Shown here in pieces: positions 21,285-32,400 of a DNA stretch of 64,000 bases. The number at the start of each line of letters is the position of its first letter. Position 1 is the first letter of the stretch. The notes beneath the pieces were generated by a model that was given only the letters and a program-made list of their open reading frames with translations, did not search any database and was not told the DNA's origin. Made by a program: the position numbers and the translations under genes. The stretch comes from a bacterium. GTDB taxonomy: Bacteria > Electryoneota > RPQS01. The stretch is from assembly GCA_016702305.1 (NCBI GenBank), contig JADJEH010000017.1:1-64000 (forward strand), read 5' to 3'.

Positions 21285-22820
21285 ATGAAAACACTATTTA
21301 TCCTTGCAGGATTGTTCGTCGCACAATTGGGCGCGTTGGCGAGTGATTGGCCGCAGCTACAAAGAGACGGCGCACGAACAGGGAGAACGCCCGACTCAGT
21401 TGCACCTCCGTTCCGAGCACGCTGGATATGGTTAGGTTCAGACTTGACGCTGCAAAATCAGGACAGCGAGGTGGGTTGGCCGCATGACCTGGAAACGCGT
21501 CCGGGCTATACCTATCCTATTCCGGTTTCGGTTCCCTTCACGATCAGCGGTGAAGTTCAGCCGATTGTTGCGAACAACAGGGTTTTTCTGGGCACAATCG
21601 AGGGTCAGGCCTTCGGAATTGACGCGACTACTGGGCTGAACTTATGGACATCGCCGCTTGCCGGAGGTACGATGTGCACGGCTTCTGCTGCAGGAACAAG
21701 AGTCATGTTCGCCTGTCTCGACGGTGCGATTCGCGCGTTCGATCAGGCGACCGGACTGCTTCAGTGGACAGCTTATTTGCGAAAAACCACAACCTCAGCG
21801 CCGTGCGTCATCGGGAACAATGTCTATTGCGCGGATCATGCCGGTTATGTCTACGCCCTTGATGCCGCCACCGGCCAACTAGTTTGGGAAAGCGATCGGC
21901 TTGGCCCTTCGATTCAAGGCGGATTGGCTGCCGATGCCACGTCGCTGTATGCCTGTACGGAGGACATGGTCTGCCATGCGCTGAATCTCGCGGACGGAGT
22001 TGAACGAGCGCAATCTCAAGTCCGAGGACAGAGCTTTCGGACGCTTCATCCCGTGGTCTTTAATAATCTGCTCTATGTGCACACGGCGCCAGTACCCGCA
22101 ATCGGGAGCGAATACGTCATGGATGATCTGATGGCATCATCAGCCAATCTGTCACAGGAGGAAGCCAACATTCGCAGTTGGCTGGCCGGCGACAACAATG
22201 GCGGCGCTTGGCAGGACGCTTCAGCGGATTGGAGACACTTGTTTGTCTTGTCAACATCAACGATGACTGAGCCGTTCGTCGTCGCGGCGGGACCGGCCGA
22301 CGGCAGCGGAATGAGTGCGCGACCCGTCGTCGTGGATAACCAGAACCGTGTTCTTGCTTACTTCAAGACGCGCTTCGCCACTTTGACTGCGCCGGGGCCA
22401 ATCTTTGGGACCGATTACACAGTTGACATTGCGGCCATCAACCAAACGAATGGCAACCGAATTCCGATTGACAACGGGCACTTCAGCGGATTGTGGATGT
22501 GGGAAACGGACAATCTCTATGCAATGAGCGTCGCCGGGAACTACTTGTGGCTCCGCCAAAATTTCCGGGGTACCCAAGTTATCAATCTGACGAATAGTAC
22601 CTATCGCTATGTCGAGGCGGCCGTTCGCGGCAATGACGGGGGCGGCTTCAATGCGGACATCATTTACGCCGATTTGCCTACTCCGGGAATGGAATATGAG
22701 TATGACGTCGTTCAAACTGCGCACTATCCCTACCAAGGCAGGGTTGCACCGGCAGTGTCGGGTCAATTCGTGTATTTTGCCGAGTCCTTCGGCCTGGTTT
22801 GCGCTGAGCATTTGCCTTAA
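21285..22820 (+). CDS. Secreted PQQ-type beta-propeller protein
   Basis: 511 aa. I place the start at ATG 21285 rather than further upstream, because it gives a proper signal peptide, MKTLFILAGLFVAQLGALAS, followed by DWPQLQRDGARTG, the usual opening of bacterial outer-surface PQQ-like propellers. Blades repeat the pattern GxxFGIDATTGLNLW, GAIRAFDQATGLLQW and YVYALDAATGQLVW at residues about 110-215. The second half (from ~300) is less regular. There is no tryptophan-docking or metal motif suggesting a PQQ dehydrogenase; it is more likely a binding or scaffolding protein. First gene of a three-gene unit, with 10 bp to the next start. No T9SS sorting domain. Confidence 0.8.
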   Translation: MKTLFILAGLFVAQLGALASDWPQLQRDGARTGRTPDSVAPPFRARWIWLGSDLTLQNQDSEVGWPHDLETRPGYTYPIPVSVPFTISGEVQPIVANNRVFLGTIEGQAFGIDATTGLNLWTSPLAGGTMCTASAAGTRVMFACLDGAIRAFDQATGLLQWTAYLRKTTTSAPCVIGNNVYCADHAGYVYALDAATGQLVWESDRLGPSIQGGLAADATSLYACTEDMVCHALNLADGVERAQSQVRGQSFRTLHPVVFNNLLYVHTAPVPAIGSEYVMDDLMASSANLSQEEANIRSWLAGDNNGGAWQDASADWRHLFVLSTSTMTEPFVVAAGPADGSGMSARPVVVDNQNRVLAYFKTRFATLTAPGPIFGTDYTVDIAAINQTNGNRIPIDNGHFSGLWMWETDNLYAMSVAGNYLWLRQNFRGTQVINLTNSTYRYVEAAVRGNDGGGFNADIIYADLPTPGMEYEYDVVQTAHYPYQGRVAPAVSGQFVYFAESFGLVCAEHLP

Positions 22821-22830
22821 GGAGCAGACG

Positions 22831-24195
22831 ATGAAAAGTGCAATAATTGTCCTGGCTGTCCTGATCGGCGGAAGCGCCCACATTGGCCACGCGCAACCCG
22901 TCAACGTTGACCTATACGCCTGGCAGTTCCCGACGGTCAGCAACGTCAATCTGCAGTCGGAGTTGGTGACCATGTTACAGCAAGAGGTGTCGCAGATTCT
23001 CGCTGCGGGACATCTCGCGCCGTTGTCTGTGCGTTACGGCGATTTGACTTGGGAGGCGTATTTCCTCTATCAGGAGCCGGGACGTATCATCACCACTTTG
23101 GCGTGGGCGTTTCCTTACTTAACATCCGCTCAACAGGATTCTGCGCGACTCTATGTGGCGGAAGAGCTTGCCAACATCGACTATGCGCCGTGGGGCAACT
23201 ATCCGTTGTCAAGAACTGAGGGTGCACGGCGGGAGTACTATCAGCAATCACCCATTTGGCAGGCGAATCACTGGATGGGGAACTTCCGTCCCAAGCTACA
23301 TACCCTCTACGGCTTGTGGCTCTTTGCGGAACGCGCGGGGGAATTCGATCTGCTGCAACCCTTCTGGCCCGACATTGAAGAATTTTACAACTCTGAGGCG
23401 GATGAAGGACGGATATATGGTAGCGCGAGCGGCCACATCGGCATGATCCGGCTGGCTCATGAATTCGGTGACAGTGCCGCGCTCGTTGCCGCGCGAGCTA
23501 ATCTGCTGTCCGACTTGACCGACGGGTTGAACTTCGCGAGCGTCGAGGCCTTTCTTCAGAATGGTTACAACGGGTGGGACGCTCCATACGGTCCGCAGTA
23601 CAGCACGCGCAATGACAGCCTAATTTACCATGGCTGGATGTTCTTGAACATGAGTCCCGAAGTTGGCCGCTATCTTCGCGATTACCACTTAGAGGAGTGC
23701 ACCGCGCGTAACAGTTGGGCCACCGGCCGATTCTATTTATGGTGGCTGACCGGATCTCAATATTTTTGCCGGTGGACGGGTGACGAATCAAGCGGAGTGA
23801 CGCCGGAGATGTTCGGCATGGTCGTGCCCATAGAGCGCTGGACAATTGGCACCTCCAGTGGCACGCTTGAGCAGTATTTTCGTAGCTCGCCCTGGGGTCG
23901 GGGTGACTGCTATTGGTTGGAAGGACTTGTGCAGGCGATCGAGTCAACCGGGGACACCTTGTGGCGGGATATGCGAGCATCACCAGGTGTTACAGATCTT
24001 ACTGCCGTCCCGCTTGGAAACGACATCGTCCTGCGTTGGTCGGCTACGGGAGCGCAGCAGTATCTTATCGCAAGCTCACCAACCTCTGATGGCCCCTTTA
24101 CGATCATTGATAGTGTGATTACGGATTCAGTCGTGCTGAATAATGAAACTCAGAACTGGACTGCGCGCTACTTTCATGTGATTGCCCAGCCATGA
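22831..24195 (+). CDS. Secreted protein of unknown function, probable alpha/alpha-toroid fold
   Basis: 454 aa; ATG 22831 after GGAGCAG. Signal peptide MKSAIIVLAVLIGGSAHIGHAQ. The body is rich in Trp, Tyr and helices (for example QANHWMGNFRPKLHTLYGLW and SGHIGMIRLAHEFGDSAAL), a pattern like alpha/alpha-toroid carbohydrate-active enzymes such as polysaccharide lyases or heparinases. I cannot identify catalytic residues. The last ~90 residues resemble a fibronectin-III-like or beta-sandwich tail (IVLRWSATGAQQYLIASS). It is translationally coupled to the next gene (ATGA overlap), which encodes a glycoside-hydrolase-like protein, so a role in polysaccharide processing is likely but inferred. Confidence 0.65.
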   Translation: MKSAIIVLAVLIGGSAHIGHAQPVNVDLYAWQFPTVSNVNLQSELVTMLQQEVSQILAAGHLAPLSVRYGDLTWEAYFLYQEPGRIITTLAWAFPYLTSAQQDSARLYVAEELANIDYAPWGNYPLSRTEGARREYYQQSPIWQANHWMGNFRPKLHTLYGLWLFAERAGEFDLLQPFWPDIEEFYNSEADEGRIYGSASGHIGMIRLAHEFGDSAALVAARANLLSDLTDGLNFASVEAFLQNGYNGWDAPYGPQYSTRNDSLIYHGWMFLNMSPEVGRYLRDYHLEECTARNSWATGRFYLWWLTGSQYFCRWTGDESSGVTPEMFGMVVPIERWTIGTSSGTLEQYFRSSPWGRGDCYWLEGLVQAIESTGDTLWRDMRASPGVTDLTAVPLGNDIVLRWSATGAQQYLIASSPTSDGPFTIIDSVITDSVVLNNETQNWTARYFHVIAQP

Positions 24196-27100
24196 AACTC
24201 ATGTCAGCGCTACTCGTCGTAGTGTGCCTGCTCGGAACGAGTCCTTCATTCGCGCAAAATCTTCTCGGCAATCCCGGCTTTGAGACTGGGCTTGCAGCAT
24301 GGGACGGAACAGCGATAATATCTATTCAGCAGGCGCACAGCGGCGCTCAATCTGTGATCTTCGACAGCGGGTCCGACTTCGTAGAACAAATTGTGCCGGT
24401 TTCGCTTGATTCTACTTACCGATTAGCCTGCTGGCTCTACATCGATTCCGCATTTTCGGGAAATGACTGGGGAGGAATCTCGATATCGGCGATTCACTAT
24501 GATTGGTCCGGACAATACCAGGGCGAATTCCTTACGCCGAACAACAGACCAGTCGGAGTTTGGTTTCAGGAGTTTATCGAATTCACGCCAACGTTTGGTA
24601 ATCTGCGCGTTCGCATCGGGATGTTTGGGGGAAATGGCTGGAATCCGCGCTTCTTCACGGACGACGTCACTTTTAATCAGCTTGGCGGTTCCAATCTTCC
24701 ACCCGTTATCAGCGCAGTGAATGCATCGCCCGTCTCCGGCGCAGTTCCGCTGTCTGTTACGGTAACGGCTTCTGCGGTTGATCCAGACGGAGTTGTTCGT
24801 TTGACGCGCCACGATTTTGGAGACGGCAGTACATTGCTGGGCTCAAGCGCCTCGCATATTTATGGAGCGCCCGGCGACTATGAATACAGCTTGACCGTGG
24901 TGGATGATCAAGGTGCGGCAACGGATACGGCAATCGCCATAGCGGTCACTGAATCGGGATATCCGTTTGTTGTGATTACTTCGCCGACGGCGGCAGACAC
25001 GGTCATCGTGTCGGATGCAGTGATTTCCCTCGGCGGCACCCTATCCTCTAACGTTGGTTCTGCCCTATGGTACAACCGCCGTACAGATCAAAGCGGAGCC
25101 ATTCTGCCAACTTCGTCGTTCACGACTTCAGAAATTGGGCTTGCGCCAGGATGGAATTGGATTGACGTGCAAGCAAGACTGCCCAACGGCACATTGCGTT
25201 CGGACGAAATCGCTGTTCGGTACTCACCGCCAGGCTACTCAGGGCCGCTGCTCAGCAACTTTGTTTCTTCTGCTGCGTCAGTTTCGCAATACGATTTATG
25301 GGAGATTGAGTTCGATGTGCAAAGCACGGCAACCGCTCCTACATTGCCTTACGATGATGACATTCCTCCCAACCTGACGGCAGGCTCAGGCCTTACAGTG
25401 GATGCAGTACTCGGCAACGGAATTGAGACGCTGCGCTGGCCGGCCTTTTTCAAAGCGAAAATGGAACGCCACAACGGCAAACTTATTCCAACCGGAGAAT
25501 CCGTATGGTGTGTGCGCGCCGCGTTCAAGACAACGGGGCTGTGGACTTGCACCGTCGAGGCGCGTGACGAAGCGGGGACGACTTCAACCACCGGCCCCTC
25601 CGTGTTCGTTGTGCCGGGCGATAATCGCGGTTTTCTGCGCGTTTCGGACAACGATGACCGGTACTTTGAGTTCGATAACGGCGAACTGTTCTTGCCTTTG
25701 GGCTTCGGGTTTCCCATAGGCGACTTGGATGCGATGGACGAGGAGCTACGGCGCTGGACCGAAAATGGAATCAACTTCAGCCGGTTATGGTTGAGTTCTA
25801 GGTCGCCCTACTCCGATCCTTGGTGTTCGTTCGCGACACACCATCCGATGACGGATAACGGCTACATGCCACCGCCGCTGCTCACTACCGCCGAGCACTT
25901 TGCTGATGGTGACGTGTCATGGGCAATAGGCGCGCCGGCGATCGCCGGAGAGCAGACTCCGGCAATTTTCCGTGGATTTTGGGATGGCGCCGTACCTGTT
26001 CTTCCCAACCGAACGTACCGCGTTAGCGCCAGATTGAAGACGGCAAACGTGAGCGGCGTTGGCGGGGTCGTCATCAAAGTTGGCGACTGGCTCGGCCAAG
26101 AGGTTACGCAAGCGGGGGTCGGAACCGCCATCTCGCCTTATGTTACGGGGAGCAACGACTGGTGCTATTTGCAAGGAGAATATTCAACATCGGGCAACCA
26201 ATTCACATTGCCTAACCTCTACATTGTGCTGGAAAATGTGATTAGCGGCAATGCGTACATTGATCAAGTTACGATTCAAGAGATACGCTCCGATGGCACG
26301 CTGGCGGAGAACATTTTGTCGAAGTCGAGAGCGAACTCGCATTACTCGATGGATCCCTATCGCTCGTTCGATTACGACTATTTGATACATGCCGCATGCA
26401 CGTCCGGCGTGTTCCTCAAGCTCGTTGTGACCGAGAAGGACGACTGGTTGCTGAACCGATTCGACGATTTCGGCTTCATCAACCCCTTTGATGGTGCGTT
26501 TGAGACGATCCGCCGGTCGAAGTCGCGCCGCATGATGGAATACTATTGGCGCCATCTAATCGCCAGGTGGGGATATGCCGTTTCCGTTCATTCGTGGGAA
26601 CTCGTGAATGAAGGTGCGCCTAACTCCTATGCAGACTTGACCAATCACCTTGCAGAGTACATGCATTCGATCAGCCCTTATCCCCGCATGGTTACTACTT
26701 CCTTCTGGTCGGGATGGCAACCAGCGTATTGGAACGCTACAAATGCAGATTATGGCGATGTGCACGCCTACATCATGACCACGGGTTGGATTGACACGGT
26801 GGTAGTTGATGGTCTGGAATTCAACCGACTTCAGTTAAAAGAAGATCCTGCCGCTGCGATATACGCGTACGCCTTTCAAATCGGCAACGACCCTGCGCGG
26901 CACAAACCTGTAATAGTCGGGGAAACGGACCTGGACATGCCTGGCGACCAATCGCCTGATCCACGGCTCGCGCAAGATTTCGAGGGACTTTGGCTGCACG
27001 ATTTTATCTGGGGGCACATCAGTTCGGGTGGGATAAGCGCCCTAATTTGGAACAACACGAACATTCTCAACAACAATCTGCATTCTCAGTTCTACGGGTT

Positions 27101-27692
27101 TTCAAATTTCATGCAGACTATCCAATTGCATGAGCGCGGATATGACGACATTGGGGCAACCACCAGTACAAGCAACCTCCGTGCGTGGGGTCAGAGGGAC
27201 AGCATGGGCGAACATGCGCATATTTGGATTAAGAATCGTCAGCAAACATGGGCCAGAGTCTTGGCGAGCGGCCCTGCTGAAACCGTTTCAGGCGCCATTG
27301 ATGTGCAGAACCTTCGGCCCGGCCCAGCGACCTTAGTCTGGCACAACACACTGACGGGGTCTGAAATTGGCGTTGATACCTTGGACTTAGCCAACGATGG
27401 GCACCTGCATATCACGATCAGCGATTTACAGGACGACATTGCCCTCAAGTTCACCAGCCTTCCGTTGCGTCCGATTATTCACGGCGTCACCATTGCAGTT
27501 GAACCGAGTCATGTTATATTGCGCTGGCCCGCGGTCGGAATTCCATGCGTGTACCGAATTTGGAAGGCGGCTTCAGATGATACACCTTTCGAGGCGATGA
27601 CCTTGGCCGGGACTACTACAAGCGTCTCCTGGCAGGATTCGCTTGACTCGTCCAAAGAGTTTTATGTTGTTGAGTGTGTGCCTTTGGAGTGA
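24192..27692 (+). CDS. Large secreted glycoside-hydrolase-like protein (CBM, PKD, TIM barrel)
   Basis: 1166 aa; its start overlaps the previous stop by 4 bp. Signal peptide MKLMSALLVVVCLLGTSPSF. Next is a CBM4/9-like module (LLGNPGFETGLAAWDG, residues ~25-165) and a PKD-like domain (FGDGSTLLGSSASHIYGAPG, ~200-250). A beta-rich linker and a domain resembling the DUF5060-type N-terminal part of glycosidases follow (~380-480). From ~500 a TIM-barrel-like region opens with FLRVSDNDDRYFEFDNG. Candidate catalytic acid/base Glu is in HSWELVNEG and nucleophile Glu in PVIVGETD, as in clan GH-A. The C terminus is a beta-sandwich. No T9SS sorting domain. The family is not certain and the substrate is unknown. 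Confidence 0.78.
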   Translation: MKLMSALLVVVCLLGTSPSFAQNLLGNPGFETGLAAWDGTAIISIQQAHSGAQSVIFDSGSDFVEQIVPVSLDSTYRLACWLYIDSAFSGNDWGGISISAIHYDWSGQYQGEFLTPNNRPVGVWFQEFIEFTPTFGNLRVRIGMFGGNGWNPRFFTDDVTFNQLGGSNLPPVISAVNASPVSGAVPLSVTVTASAVDPDGVVRLTRHDFGDGSTLLGSSASHIYGAPGDYEYSLTVVDDQGAATDTAIAIAVTESGYPFVVITSPTAADTVIVSDAVISLGGTLSSNVGSALWYNRRTDQSGAILPTSSFTTSEIGLAPGWNWIDVQARLPNGTLRSDEIAVRYSPPGYSGPLLSNFVSSAASVSQYDLWEIEFDVQSTATAPTLPYDDDIPPNLTAGSGLTVDAVLGNGIETLRWPAFFKAKMERHNGKLIPTGESVWCVRAAFKTTGLWTCTVEARDEAGTTSTTGPSVFVVPGDNRGFLRVSDNDDRYFEFDNGELFLPLGFGFPIGDLDAMDEELRRWTENGINFSRLWLSSRSPYSDPWCSFATHHPMTDNGYMPPPLLTTAEHFADGDVSWAIGAPAIAGEQTPAIFRGFWDGAVPVLPNRTYRVSARLKTANVSGVGGVVIKVGDWLGQEVTQAGVGTAISPYVTGSNDWCYLQGEYSTSGNQFTLPNLYIVLENVISGNAYIDQVTIQEIRSDGTLAENILSKSRANSHYSMDPYRSFDYDYLIHAACTSGVFLKLVVTEKDDWLLNRFDDFGFINPFDGAFETIRRSKSRRMMEYYWRHLIARWGYAVSVHSWELVNEGAPNSYADLTNHLAEYMHSISPYPRMVTTSFWSGWQPAYWNATNADYGDVHAYIMTTGWIDTVVVDGLEFNRLQLKEDPAAAIYAYAFQIGNDPARHKPVIVGETDLDMPGDQSPDPRLAQDFEGLWLHDFIWGHISSGGISALIWNNTNILNNNLHSQFYGFSNFMQTIQLHERGYDDIGATTSTSNLRAWGQRDSMGEHAHIWIKNRQQTWARVLASGPAETVSGAIDVQNLRPGPATLVWHNTLTGSEIGVDTLDLANDGHLHITISDLQDDIALKFTSLPLRPIIHGVTIAVEPSHVILRWPAVGIPCVYRIWKAASDDTPFEAMTLAGTTTSVSWQDSLDSSKEFYVVECVPLE

Positions 27693-28029
27693 AATCGAAC
27701 ATAGTCGGGCTGTTAGACTGCAATCCACGACTTCACTCTATGCAAAGCACGACAAAATACTAAGTCGAAGCACGATGGCGTTCGCACCAATAACAAACTT
27801 GCAGCCAGTTTGCAGGGTCCTTGATAACTGAACAGAGGCACATTTCCTGCCAGGAAGCCAAAGCTAAACGGTCACTTAGGTGACGGTTTTTCAGTTTGAG
27901 AATTTCGGGAATGTTCGGTCGCATTTCGTGAATTTTCCAGGCAGATAGGAGCGGAATGCCCGCCACAGTGCGCAAAGGTTCAGCAGTTAAATTTTGCGGT
28001 AGTTCTTCTACGATTCCTGACTGCTAGAA
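27693..28029. other. Intergenic stretch, nothing recognised
   Basis: No convincing gene or RNA. It could contain the vanished 5' part of the pseudogene that becomes readable at 28030. Confidence 0.4.
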
Positions 28030-28574
28030 ATCGCCGCCTCAAGTTCCCATTCCTTCGCCGCGGGCAGCCATGCGAAAGCTATTCACTCCGGCGTCTTCGT
28101 TTGGGCCGATCGGACCAACGCCGACTTTCGTACTCAGAACATAGTCAATTCCATCCGCGCACCAGGCGTGCCCATTTCTACACCAACTCGGGACTAATAT
28201 CCGGAATGTATCTCACCGCAGAAGGAAGCCCATGGAATTCAGTCTCCGACTCCATCATGACACAAAACGTCCACTTGGTGAACGCAAAGGACTTGCGCGA
28301 TAGAGTCTTGCAGCTTCCTATCAAGGAAGGGTGCTACAAATCGCAAGACCCCACGATCGAGCTCATCGGCTCGATGGCGCAGGATTTCTTGATTGCGTAT
28401 CACCTGGGGCGACTTGCTGGGCATCGCAGCGAATGATGTCGACGGCGTGTTCACTTCATCGACGAACGCGTAGTCGATCGCAAGAAAAGCCTGGAGGCGC
28501 GTGTCAAGTTGCTGGAGGAAGTGATTCTACCGTACGGCGAGTTAATGACGAAGGACTTGGTGTCGAAGAAATAG
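28030..28574 (+). pseudogene. Relic of an adhesin-like protein with S74-type C-terminal chaperone
   Basis: Translation over changing frames gives FAAGSHAKAIHSGVFVWADR, TNSGLISGMYLTAEGSPWNS, QLPIKEGCYKSQDPTIELIG and MAQDFLIAYHLG, then a C-terminal helix with LLEEVILPYG. These match the last ~180 residues of the intact protein at 33572 (HALHSGAFVWGDGWG, ELPIKEWEYKSEAEGTEHIG, PMAQDFWNAFGLG). The N-terminal domain and most head repeats are absent. The unit ends just before the small secreted gene at 28576, the same order as 33572-35646, so this is a degraded duplicate of that pair. Confidence 0.75.
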
Positions 28575-28575
28575 C

Positions 28576-28923
28576 ATGAAGAAGGCACTTTGTCTTCTCC
28601 TCCTTTCCGCTCTACTGTGTGCACAGTCACAGGCTGAGAATTCCAACTTATACGCGGACTTTCTTTCGCCCGTGTTGCAAATATCTCCGTTCGCCCCTTT
28701 TCAGTGCTTAGTCACCAAGGAAGCGCAACCGGATGCGCGGCTCTTTTGGGAATCGCGGGCCGGATCAGGCAGCTATTCGATCTATCGCGCCACTACGATT
28801 GAATTCACACCCGTCCCAGGCAATTTCGTAGCAACCGTGACCGACACTTCTTACACGGACGCGGGCGTCCTAGCTGGCCCAGCGACGCAGCAGTACTACA
28901 TTGTCTTGGTGAACAACCCATAG
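28576..28923 (+). CDS. Small secreted protein, shortened paralog of the 35185 gene
   Basis: 115 aa. Signal peptide MKKALCLLLLSALLCAQSQA, then NSNLYADFLSPVLQISPFAP and a single fibronectin-III-like domain (ARLFWESRAGSGSYSIYRA, SYTDAGVLAGPATQQYYIVL). Against the 153-aa paralog it lacks about 38 residues after the signal peptide, exactly between two similar segments (SANFNL and SASFNLYAGF), suggesting loss by recombination between short repeats. It lies one base after the stop of the S74 relic. Function unknown; the pairing with a surface adhesin implies an accessory surface role. Confidence 0.7.
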   Translation: MKKALCLLLLSALLCAQSQAENSNLYADFLSPVLQISPFAPFQCLVTKEAQPDARLFWESRAGSGSYSIYRATTIEFTPVPGNFVATVTDTSYTDAGVLAGPATQQYYIVLVNNP

Positions 28924-29029
28924 CTTGAATGAAGTTGCGAACACGCAGAATATGGCGTGTCTCAGTGTCTCAATACTGTCTTCAGAGGCATCTAAGCTCG
29001 TAAAACCTACCCCGCCCACACAATCTTCG

Positions 29030-29140
29030 TCAATTGGTTCAGGGTTCGAGTCCCTGTGGGTGCACAAGCTAAAGCCCTGCTAAAACATTGTTTTACATGG
29101 CTTTTTTGTTGGGCTAATTTGTTCATATGTTCATTCGCAA
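29030..29140 (+). repeat. Direct repeat copy B: tRNA 3' end plus terminator plus TTGTTC motif
   Basis: Matches 13029-13140 over its whole length at roughly 90% identity by eye. The T-arm is perfect here (CAGGG TTCGAGT CCCTG) with acceptor strand TGGGTGC. The terminator stem is damaged (AAAGCCCTGC faces TACATGGCTT) compared with copy A. No 5' tRNA half is found upstream. Together with copy A it brackets about 16 kb holding two insertion sequences and accessory secreted-protein genes. Confidence 0.8.
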
Positions 29141-29483
29141 GTCGTGATTCTATCGCCTTGTGTGAAGTTCCTGGCCCGTTTTTGATGTGCCTTCTTTTGG
29201 ACTGATTCTAGGGCCGATGAGGATCACGAGGCCGATGGATGCCTACTTGATACTCCGGCTGCTCATCGGTGGCGGAAAGACGGCGGAAAATACTGTGCGG
29301 CTCAGGCTAGCTGGTTCGTTCTAGACCGAACATTGTCGTTCCTTGCAGCCACGGCACGGGTTTCATTCGGGGCAAAGCTGCCTGTCTTCCTAAAAAGTCG
29401 TTGTATTTGTTAGAGTATATGGCTACTTTGGAGGATCCTGTACCCTATCGGTGCCATCCCGCTTCAGCTGGAGTATTCGAATC
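29141..29483. other. Intergenic stretch upstream of the propeller T9SS protein
   Basis: No gene or RNA recognised. TTTGGAGGATCC near 29428 resembles a ribosome-binding site but is too far from the ATG at 29484 to serve it. Confidence 0.4.
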
Positions 29484-32400
29484 ATGACTTCAAGAACTGC
29501 TCGGATTGCTATTCTGCTTGTCCTTGTTTTGTCGGCAATTTGTATGGCAAATGAGGCAAACACCAGAACACAACAAGTTACTCAAAGTGGCTCGGACGGC
29601 CGTGTGGTCCGCTCAGTTACGGCAGGACTGGAGCGCGAACCCGGTCAGTTATTTGACTTAGGCCAGCACAATTCCGAGAACCTGCCAGGTTTTGCCGTCG
29701 GACAGCTTCTATGGGATGCCAATGATCCAGTCGGACTCATGGACAACGTTGCGATCGCGGACAACGGCAGCATCGCGGCAGTCGGGGTCAGCCTCAACAG
29801 TTTCCGCCTACAGGTCTTTGATGGATTGACCGGTGAGCTATTTTACGAAGTCCCCGGCGAGGATGGACTGAGCGCGGTTGCGGTTTCACCAACGGGATCA
29901 CACGTCGTTTGGGCCCAGACTCGCACGCTTCGGGTCCTTACCGGCGAAAACGGCACCGAACTTTGGTCAACTACTATCCCCGATGATTCCTACTACAGCG
30001 GCATAGCGCTTTCCCGTGCAGGTGACTACGTTCTTGCCCTAATGACTCATGGGACGGATAGTTTGTATTTATCGCTGTATCCGATTGAGTCGTCGGAGCC
30101 CGTTTGGGAAGCCGCACTTCCGATGATGGCCGCGAATAACCAGTGGATCGGAGCGCGATTCTCAGGCGACGGTACGCGCATCGTCGCCACAAGCCGCTTT
30201 CGCTTGTTTGCGCTGGATGCGTCCACGGGTGACATGATTTGGAACGAAGACGGGCGCAACACCGAACACCCGGCCACGGTTTCCGGCAATGGCCGGATCA
30301 TCGCGGCAGCCGGCAATAACGATGGCAAGGTCAGATGTTATTTGTGGGACCAGGCCAATTCCACCTACATTCTGTTCTGGGAATACCGATTCAGCGGGGG
30401 CACTTCAAACTGGGGCACAGCAACGGCGGTATCGTACGATGGACAGACGATTGCGGGCGGCTCGATGCAGTTCAATTCAACAGGCTATGAGGGCTATGTC
30501 GCCGTCTTTGAAACCAATGGCGGCGGCGTTCCGCTCTGGGTTTCGGCAGGTATGGGGGACTTGGTTGGCGATATCGAGATCTCGGACGACGGGCTGACGG
30601 TTGCGGCGTGTTCCTGGGGATATCTGAATGACAGCCAACCGGATATACGAGTATTTCAGAAATACGATGCGGTGCCGTTCTTTGCATATACACATCCCGG
30701 CTCTCCCAACGACCTGGATTTGTCGGCGGACGGCACCAGTCTAATCGCCGGTGGCAAGGCGGTTCACAATCGCTTGTTCGGGAACGGCGGTAACGCATAC
30801 ACATTTGCCTTGGACCTTGAAGGCGGCAGCGCCAACGGCACGGTGACGCTAGATGGGACCGGTGATTACTCTGGCGTGACAATTGAAGCCCTCGGTACGC
30901 ACTTGCGGGCAACAACCTCCAGTGACGGTTCTTACCAGATTGACCACATCCCGGCAGGCACTTACACTCTTACGGCGCGGAAATTGGGTTATTCCTGGGA
31001 CACCGTGCCCGGAGTTGTTATCACCGAGGATGGTTTGACCAGCGGAGTTAACTTTGATTTAGTACTGACTGAACAAGCTCCACAGAATCTGGCGACGGTT
31101 AGTGGTCAGCTGCGGAGCATTGACTTGAGTTGGAGCGCACTCGGGACATTCGCTCGATCCAACCGCGCGCACGATGCCCTCATTGCGGTCGGAGATTCTC
31201 CACTAACTCGATCGAATGATGCTGAACATACATCGGTGAGCGAGGGGATCGAAGATAATCTGCCGCGCCGCACTCCGCACCGCTCGCTGGATGATCCGGA
31301 TTCGATACATATCTGGCGGGCGCCACTGGCTGGCGGGCCTTATGCTCTAATTGGATCCGCAGTGGGTACCGCCACGACATTCAGCGACAGCGTTCGAGTG
31401 TACCCGGCCTTCACGTATTACTACGTTGTAACGGGAGTGTATAGCAACGGTGAGTCCGAGTACTCCAATGAAGCCGCAGGCTCGCTGGATGACTCATACT
31501 TGGTCTATGATCCGGTCGTGCCGCCGGCAGTCTCACCGGTGACCTTTGACGGCGTCATCTCTCAGGGCGAGTGGACTGATGCAGTCAGAATTGACATTTC
31601 TGATGTGTATGGCTACGACGGTTCCAATCCTCCGCAGACCGCCTACCTCTACTTGAAGTACAACGATACAAACGACATGCTCTATTTGGCGTGCGAAGAC
31701 CACGCTAATCCGAGTTTGGATGAAGGTGAAGGGTTTGGCATCTATTTCGACGACGATGATTCCGACACGTGGTCATACTCGCGCCCGGGCAGTGAAGGCA
31801 ATTACTGGGCGTACTATTATGCCTCCGGAGCGACGCTGCGCTATCGGTCTTTGTCCGGCGCACCCCACAACGTTGAACCGTACTACGTTTTTGCGAATCC
31901 GCAGATTGGATTCTCGACCGCGTCAGGGTATTTTTCGGGTGAAGTCGCTATCCCTTTGGGATTCCATGATCTTTACCAAGTGGCGCTTTACGGGCCGGAT
32001 AAGACGCCGGGATTGGGCTTCTTTGTGATTCAACGCCAGGCCGGCAACCCCATCTTTGACGGGTGGTGGCCGCAGAACATGCCGTCTATCGTCAGTAATC
32101 CGGAGTACTTCAGCAACACGTCCATTCAAGCGACATTGCCGGTGCCGCCAGCACCGCCGACGGACGTTTCCGTGACTCCCGTCGGCAACAACCTTCAAGT
32201 CACGTGGACGGATCCCACACAAGGAGTTGACGGATTGCCTGTGAACGGCTTGGCCGGTCTCATCCTGTACCGCAATGCCGAAGTGTATGATTTCATGCCG
32301 GTCGGCGTTCAGACTTACACGGACGAAGCCGCAACGTTCGGCGCATGGTATGACTATTCAATCACAGGGTACATCCTGGACGACGATGTTGAATTCGAAG

